A stretch of 64,000 nt of DNA. Source: Trichodelitschia bisporula (lineage: Eukaryota; Ascomycota; Dothideomycetes; Phaeotrichales; Phaeotrichaceae). Made by a program: the position numbers and the translations under genes. The notes under the pieces were generated by a model. The model ran no database searches, was not told where the DNA came from, and worked only from the letters and a program-made list of their open reading frames with translations. Numbering within the stretch: the first letter of the stretch is position 1; each line of letters begins with the position of its first letter. This document shows positions 60,350 through 64,000 of this stretch, piece by piece. Location: assembly GCA_010356995.1 (NCBI GenBank), contig ML996691.1:1372021-1436020 (forward strand), given 5' to 3'.

Positions 60350-62509
60350 ATGGACCGCAACGGTCACGATGGGGTGGGGCAACCCGTAAGCCCTTTGTTC
60401 TTGTTTGAATGTGGCTCACACCTTCAGGATCCGATGGATGACATGTTAGACGATATTTACGCCGAGCCGGACAAGTTGGCTTCGGAGCCCACCCTCAACA
60501 CAACGGCGAACGCACAACCGGCAACCGTTGCAGTCCCCCAGTTCGCTGTCCCGACACAATCTGCCACCTATATTCCCGGCCTTAGCTTTTTGCAGACTGC
60601 TAAAGTTGCGGTTACAGAGGCTCCTGCGATTACTGAGGCTCCTGCTGCTATACCCATACCCGCCCAAGTTCCTCACCAAGAGCCCGCCAGCTTGGACACA
60701 ACGAGCGCTCCCGTACCGCAAGCTGGCCCGGTCGTCGAAGCTGACACTACTGAAGCCAATGCCAGCCCGGTCGCGGAAGACGTCAATATGAACTCGGACA
60801 GCTCCGACTCCTCAGACAGTTCAGACAGCTCCGACGAGGACAGCTCCGATGATGACTCGGTGCTGTTGACGGCAGAAGAGCAAACGCGGATACTGTTAGC
60901 TGGTGTGGATGACGAGGGCATAGCAGTGACTGGCGAGCCCCTCAAGACCGCCAACGAACAGGAAGAAGAGGCTCCGCCCATCCCAGAAATTGAGATGACG
61001 CCGAATACGGTCATTACGGAGCTCGGCGCGGTCGAGAGTGTCGTCGAGAATCGTGTGGTCATACGTACGAAGCAGGCGCCAAACATACCCACCCTCGAGC
61101 CCGGTTCTGCCCTGTGCCTGGAGGACAAACGTGTCATCGGCTCCGTGTGGGAAACGTTTGGCAGAGTGCAAGAGCCTTTCTACGTGCTCGGATTCCGTGA
61201 CCCGGAAGACATCACCAAATTCGGGCTTGCCTATGGAACCAAAATCTTTTTTGTCAACGAACATTCCAAGTTCGTTTTCGCTCAATCTCTCCAGGCCTTC
61301 AAAGGCACAGATGCCTCCAACGTCTTCGACGAGGAGGCGGACGAGTACGAGTTCTCCGATGACGAAAAAGAAAAGATGTTCAAAAATAAAAACAAGAACA
61401 AGAAGAGGCACCCGGATGCTCTGAAACAACCCACTGCAGAAATTCCTGCCGCATTCCCCACTGTCATCAGCTACGATGATGACGAAGACATGGACGGCGG
61501 GTACAAGCCTCTTACCCGACCCCCAGACTTCGTCCACGAGATGACGCGCGCCCCGCCAACCATTGAGCAGTACAGTAAGCACCGCAAGCGTGGCCGCGGT
61601 GGCTCAATGCCGCACCATGACCGGGGCGGCCCCTCGCACCGCGGTGCTCGCGGCGATCGAGGCGGTAGAGGTGACCGGGGCGGCCGAGGCGATCGCGGTG
61701 GCCGTGGAGGCCGTGGAGGCGGGGTCCACGACAACGACCGCCGTGGCGGCCGCGGCGGCAATCGTGGTGGCCGGGGCTCGCGTCAGGGCACCCCGCAAGG
61801 CCCTCGCAACTCGCCCCGCGGGCAGTTCTCCCCGAGCAGGCGTAACGAGTCCCCGCACCAGCCTTCGGGTAGCCACTTTGGCAGCCAGCCGTCCGAACAG
61901 CGCGTGCCGCACTACCCGCAGCAGCAGGCCCAGCAGGCTCCTCAGGCTCAGTACCACGCGCAGCAGTACCCGTCGCAGTACCAACCCCCCCCAACAGCTG
62001 CTCAATTCAACCCGTACATAAACCAGGCCGGCCCATCGTACCCGCAACGGCCTCAGCAGTACGGTCAGCACTTTCCTCAACCTCAGCAGGCAGGCAACCC
62101 GCAGAGCCGCGGCGGATGGGAAGCTCCCCCCCGCGCCGCGGAGCGTGCAGAACCAGCCCCTCTGCCGCCGGTCCAGCAGTTTGCAAACTTGCTGCAGCAG
62201 ATGGCGAGCCAGCAGTTGGCCGCCCAGCCGCAAGCTCCCAGCGCGACGCAGGCGGCTGCTCCACCGCGCGACCCGCGGTTGCAGACCCGGAGTGCGCCCC
62301 AGCAACAGGCGCCTCAGCAGCAGGCGTATCAGCAGTCGTGGCCTCAGCAGTCGGTGCCCCAGCAGTCGTATCAGCAGCCGGCGTACCAGCAGGTTGCTCG
62401 TCCGCCCGCTCCGGTTCCTGCTCCGGCATCAGGTGCGCCGACGAGCAGTGTTGATGATCTGTTGCGGAACCTCATGGCGCATGCTCAGGCGTATGGGCGA
62501 CAGCAGTAA
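60350..62509 (+). CDS. NAF1: H/ACA snoRNP assembly factor NAF1
   Basis: A nuclear shuttling chaperone that binds Cbf5 and newly made H/ACA RNAs during snoRNP and telomerase-RNP assembly, and is replaced by Gar1 in mature particles. Two exons: 60350-60385 and 60428-62509, giving 705 aa. The 42-nt intron is a multiple of three and has no stop, so retention would add 14 residues. The N-terminal third is acidic with an Asp/Ser run (SDSSDSSDSSDSSDEDSSDD). The Gar1/Naf1 core lies about residues 200-325: TPNTVITELGAVESVVENRV, LEPGSALCLEDKRVIGSVWE, TFGRVQEPFYVLGFRDPEDI and YGTKIFFVNEHSKFVF. A basic DEYEFSDDEKEK segment and KNKNKNKKRHPD stretch follow, then an RGG-like tract of about 60 residues (DRGGRGDRGGRG) and a long Gln/Pro/Ala-rich tail. 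Basic RGG and Q-rich tails are common in fungal Naf1. It is head to head with ALG9. Confidence 0.94.
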   Translation: MDRNGHDGVGQPVSPLFLFECGSHLQDPMDDMLDDIYAEPDKLASEPTLNTTANAQPATVAVPQFAVPTQSATYIPGLSFLQTAKVAVTEAPAITEAPAAIPIPAQVPHQEPASLDTTSAPVPQAGPVVEADTTEANASPVAEDVNMNSDSSDSSDSSDSSDEDSSDDDSVLLTAEEQTRILLAGVDDEGIAVTGEPLKTANEQEEEAPPIPEIEMTPNTVITELGAVESVVENRVVIRTKQAPNIPTLEPGSALCLEDKRVIGSVWETFGRVQEPFYVLGFRDPEDITKFGLAYGTKIFFVNEHSKFVFAQSLQAFKGTDASNVFDEEADEYEFSDDEKEKMFKNKNKNKKRHPDALKQPTAEIPAAFPTVISYDDDEDMDGGYKPLTRPPDFVHEMTRAPPTIEQYSKHRKRGRGGSMPHHDRGGPSHRGARGDRGGRGDRGGRGDRGGRGGRGGGVHDNDRRGGRGGNRGGRGSRQGTPQGPRNSPRGQFSPSRRNESPHQPSGSHFGSQPSEQRVPHYPQQQAQQAPQAQYHAQQYPSQYQPPPTAAQFNPYINQAGPSYPQRPQQYGQHFPQPQQAGNPQSRGGWEAPPRAAERAEPAPLPPVQQFANLLQQMASQQLAAQPQAPSATQAAAPPRDPRLQTRSAPQQQAPQQQAYQQSWPQQSVPQQSYQQPAYQQVARPPAPVPAPASGAPTSSVDDLLRNLMAHAQAYGRQQ
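60386..60427 (+). other. 42-nt intron in NAF1
   Basis: GTAAGC...CTTCAG, frame-preserving. Splicing joins CAACCC to GATCCGATGG. It is a likely site for alternative retention, because the intron has no stop. Confidence 0.65.
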
Positions 62510-63654
62510 ATGGCATCATGGTCAGCGGGTGAATTTCTTCGACTTGCATCTCTGGCGTTTGGGTTCGATACCTTGTGCAACTAGATGGGGATGGGCGGAA
62601 AAGGTGTCGGTGCATTGTCTATTTATGAGGCATAGTGCTGCGTGGTGGACATGATGTATTTTTAGTGTTGATCTGATCAGGTTATTCTAAGGTTAAGCCT
62701 TTGTCAATGGGAGCTCGCATTCTGATTTCGCTGGGGAGGGTGGTGGTAGAGATACCGTGCCGAGATCTTGCAGTTGCTGTGGGTGAAGCAGATGCTGGTT
62801 TTCACGATGCAAACTACAATCCCGTGAAAAATATCCGGATAAATCAACGCAACCTGATACCCAATCTCTGCATGTCAAAAGTTGTACTTTGATATCCAGC
62901 CATCTCATGTTTCACAGCGATTTACTCAATTCGACCTAACATATCGAGCTGTCTCGTCTTTCGTACGGTCGCGTCGACGTGTATGCTTGCATGCTGAGAC
63001 AGCAGCAGCAGCAACCAACGGTGACGATTAAACGGCCCAGCCAGCCGGGGCTCTTTATGTCGGCCCTACCTATTTCACCCCACTAACATCGAACGAAGTA
63101 CGCGGGGAGCACAATGGAGCTACGTACATCTTCACGGTAGGGCACCGACGGGCCGGAACAAGGCGATGCAGGGCGGAGATATGCGGGTGCTTGCCTCGCA
63201 GCCTCGTCGTTTGCTTGTTGCAAACTCGGGCACGGGTAGCTTGTGTCTTGTCCTCGGTCGGCCGGCGCAGGGTGCGTGGGATGTGGGATGCGGGATGTGT
63301 GACGGGGTGTGGGGTGGGAGGGGAGTTTTTTGCGCGTGCTGTGGGCGTCGCGGTGGTGTCGCGGGGGATGAAACGGGGATCTGACCGGCGGGGATTTTGG
63401 GTGTGATAGAGAGGGGAGGACTTTATTGAGGTATGGGAGATGGAGTTTGGATGGGATTGGTGACGCGGTGATGGGGGAAGGGAGAGATGGAGAGGTGGGC
63501 GATGTGGTACGTATCTTTCTTCAGCTGCTACTTGGCGGTGGTGGTGGGGAGAATGAGGGGAAGGATAGGGAGGGGTCGTAGAGGGAAGGATGCAGTGCGG
63601 AGATGGAGCTGGATCCGGATGCGGGGAGGGGGAACGAGGAGAAATGATTGGTGG
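62510..63654. other. Gene-poor 3' spacer
   Basis: About 1.1 kb after NAF1. Frames are short and without recognisable domains. The second half is GT/GGG-rich on the plus strand. No RNA gene recognised. Confidence 0.5.
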
Positions 63655-63842
63655 GTGATGGAGTTGGTGATGGAGTTGGTGATGGAGTTTGTGATGGAGT
63701 TGGTGATGGAGTTTGTGATGGAGTTTGTGATGGAGTTTGTGATGGAGTTTGTGATGGAGTTTGTGATGGAGTTTGTGATGGAGTTTGTGATGGAGTTTGT
63801 GATGGAGTTTGTGATGGAGTTGGTGATGGAGTTGGTGATGGT
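63655..63842 (+). repeat. 12-bp minisatellite, ~15 copies
   Basis: Tandem copies of GTGATGGAGTTT with a TTG variant at a few positions, perfectly in register over about 186 bases. Because the unit is a multiple of three, all frames stay open through it (for example VMEF repeats). That alone does not make it a gene. Confidence 0.95.
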
Positions 63843-64000
63843 TTGCGATGGTGTTTGGGGGATAACGAGTGACGGGTGGTGTTCATGGGCCGTTATAGTG
63901 GGGAGATGGTGCTCGTGGTGGTCCACGAGGAGATGAGTTTTGTGGGACGCATCAACGGTTCAACAGTGACGACAGAAGTGGTGAAGATACGGAGAAATTG

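Noticed and set aside
63487-63936. 149-codon frame with VMEF repeats
   Set aside because: The frame is open only because the 12-bp repeat has no stop. No flanking domain or splice signals support a gene.
1-64000. Secondary-metabolite gene cluster or horizontally acquired bacterial operon
   Set aside because: No polyketide, peptide-synthetase, terpene or cytochrome P450 core genes are visible, and all recognisable genes are fungal-type with introns.

Overview
This window comes from the nuclear genome of a filamentous ascomycete (Pezizomycotina). The evidence is GC-rich genes with many short spliceosomal introns (42-60 nt, GT...AG with CTAAC/CTGAC-type branch sites), a lone dispersed 5S rRNA gene, a tRNA gene with a short intron next to the anticodon, and protein families found in filamentous ascomycetes (DUF7702, DUF3445, SUN/GH132). 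I cannot place it to genus. A run of 65 Ns at 21736-21800 shows that it is a draft assembly.

Left part (1-21.9 kb) is mostly conserved housekeeping genes: AUR1 (inositol phosphorylceramide synthase), a mitochondrial FtsJ/MRM2-type rRNA methyltransferase, a 5S rRNA gene, a 116-aa single-pass membrane protein, EXO5, RFT1, an unrecognised protein built of ~52-aa repeats, tRNA-Pro(AGG), MCM2, an UBR7/Mlo2-type UBR-box protein facing MCM2 head to head, and a coiled-coil protein interrupted by the assembly gap. Three related SINE-like repeats lie in the spacers.

Middle part (22-41 kb) is accessory and repeat-rich. It holds fossils of copia-like gag/protease sequences with LTR-like repeats (one 343-codon copy is still open), a tandem duplication of a seven-TM DUF7702 gene in which one copy is decayed, the intact HtrA-like protease gene NMA111, and about 6 kb (33.7-40 kb) of degraded sequence.

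Right part (41-62.5 kb) returns to dense housekeeping genes: AP-2 sigma (five exons), a carnitine/acylcarnitine carrier, the MSC2 zinc transporter, ALG1, a SUN-family wall protein, a TFIIIC subunit, a proline-rich membrane protein, a DUF3445 haem protein, ALG9 and NAF1. The window ends with gene-poor sequence holding a 12-bp minisatellite.

Functional themes: RFT1, ALG1 and ALG9 all act in building the dolichol-linked oligosaccharide for N-glycosylation in the ER. AUR1 (sphingolipid) and SUN (wall) also serve the cell surface. MCM2 and EXO5 serve DNA replication and repair. NAF1, TFIIIC and MRM2 serve RNA production and modification. Exon limits were placed by hand from splice motifs and reading frame and were not confirmed by transcripts.
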